Positions 25,427 through 25,792 of a stretch of DNA of 25,792 bases are shown piece after piece; position 1 is the stretch's first letter, and each line of letters opens with the position of its first letter. A program made the position numbers and the translations under genes. Location of the stretch: IMG/VR virus record IMGVR_UViG_3300030430_000597, positions 1-25,792 of that record. One strand, 5' to 3'. The notes beneath the pieces were generated by a model. That model saw only the letters and a list, made by a program, of their open reading frames with translations, had not been told where the DNA came from and searched no databases. The stretch is from a virus.

Positions 25427-25792
25427 ATGAAAATAAGTGATAACATAACTTACGCAGAAGCAATACACTCAAACACTGCTAAGCGTAGAGGTATAGATAA
25501 TACACCTAATCCTGCGCAAGTAGAAACAATGAAAGTTACTGCAGAAAAAATATTTGAACCACTAAGAAAGTGGGTTGGTGGACCAATAAAAGTTAATTCG
25601 TTTTTTAGATCACCTGATTTAAATGAAGCGATAGGTGGATCAAAAACTTCTCAACATTGTAAAGGCCAAGCTATTGATATTGATGATGTATTTGGATATA
25701 AAACAAATGCAGAAATGTATGCTTGGATAAAAGAAAACTTAAACTTTGATCAGATGATTTGGGAGTTTGGTACAGATATGAATCCTAACTGG
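25427..25792 (+). CDS. Peptidase M15-type endolysin, N-terminal part (cut by window end)
   Basis: The first 122 residues of a peptidoglycan peptidase of the M15 (D-Ala-D-Ala carboxypeptidase/L-Ala-D-Glu endopeptidase) type. VNSFFRSPDLNEAIGGS is followed by SQHCKGQAIDID, which gives two zinc ligands, H77 and D84. FDQMIWEFG follows; the third ligand (a His in a VHVS-type strand) should lie just beyond the window. No signal peptide is visible, so the enzyme needs a holin or other release step, for which the gene at 24591 is a candidate. The start at 25427 follows the 49-residue gene by one base. Cross-link or stem-peptide cleavage in the cell wall ends the infection. Confidence 0.92.
   Translation, partial: MKISDNITYAEAIHSNTAKRRGIDNTPNPAQVETMKVTAEKIFEPLRKWVGGPIKVNSFFRSPDLNEAIGGSKTSQHCKGQAIDIDDVFGYKTNAEMYAWIKENLNFDQMIWEFGTDMNPNW

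Noticed and set aside
1-25792. tRNA genes, CRISPR arrays, insertion sequences, integration sites
   Set aside because: I looked for cloverleaf-like GC-rich blocks, spaced direct repeats, transposase motifs and integrase features and saw none; a dedicated search would be needed to exclude a degenerate tRNA.

Overview
This window is a single, densely packed, one-strand (+) block of late genes from a lytic, podovirus-type tailed phage. It is clearly AT-rich and has no gene-free stretch longer than about 85 bases. It starts inside the terminase large subunit gene and ends inside an M15 peptidase (endolysin) gene. I saw no integrase, insertion sequence, tRNA or CRISPR array. Portal, scaffold, capsid, connector and nozzle proteins resemble those of crAss-like phages and of uncultured marine phages as I remember them; no database was searched. 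A Bacteroidota host, probably a flavobacterium, is suggested by A/T-rich leaders without Shine-Dalgarno sequences and by three signal peptides that end just before a Gln (…NAQ, …NAQ, …FGQ), a habit of that phylum.

Layout. (1) 2-6405: head genes in the usual order, terminase large subunit (partial), portal, acidic scaffold-like protein, major capsid protein. (2) 6406-7749: two small-to-medium genes of unknown role, each set off by a GC-rich hairpin (6417-6442, 6827-6866, 7705-7733); the middle one is a convincing intrinsic terminator. (3) 7750-13634: the connector and tail nozzle, made of two ring/adaptor-type proteins followed by a nozzle (stabilization/'muzzle'-type) protein encoded by two adjacent genes. 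(4) 13648-23033: three putative internal (ejected) virion proteins of rising size (234, 533 and 2351 residues), arranged like T7 gp14-gp15-gp16. (5) 23034-25792: an envelope/lysis block with overlapping starts: a YfiM-like secreted protein, a phage-encoded outer-membrane beta-barrel-like protein, a one-helix membrane protein with a coiled coil, a secreted thioredoxin-fold protein lacking CxxC, a 49-residue basic protein and the M15 peptidase.

The most unusual item is the 2351-residue protein. It combines membrane-active-looking Gly-rich segments, an HELLH metallopeptidase motif, a sigma-like segment, a PD-(D/E)XK-type nuclease motif, a HAD phosphatase with a large insert that looks circularly permuted, and a long C-terminal domain with a hydrophobic stretch. 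This is the make-up of a 'polyvalent' protein delivered with the DNA, which could act on host proteins, nucleic acids and nucleotides at the start of infection. The second unusual item is the phage's own outer-membrane protein in the lysis block.

How the genes work together: terminase, portal, scaffold and capsid protein build and fill the head; connector and nozzle proteins form the short tail; the three internal proteins probably form the channel through the cell envelope and carry effectors; the last block modifies and finally opens the host envelope. No receptor-binding fibre gene is recognisable here, so it probably lies outside the window.
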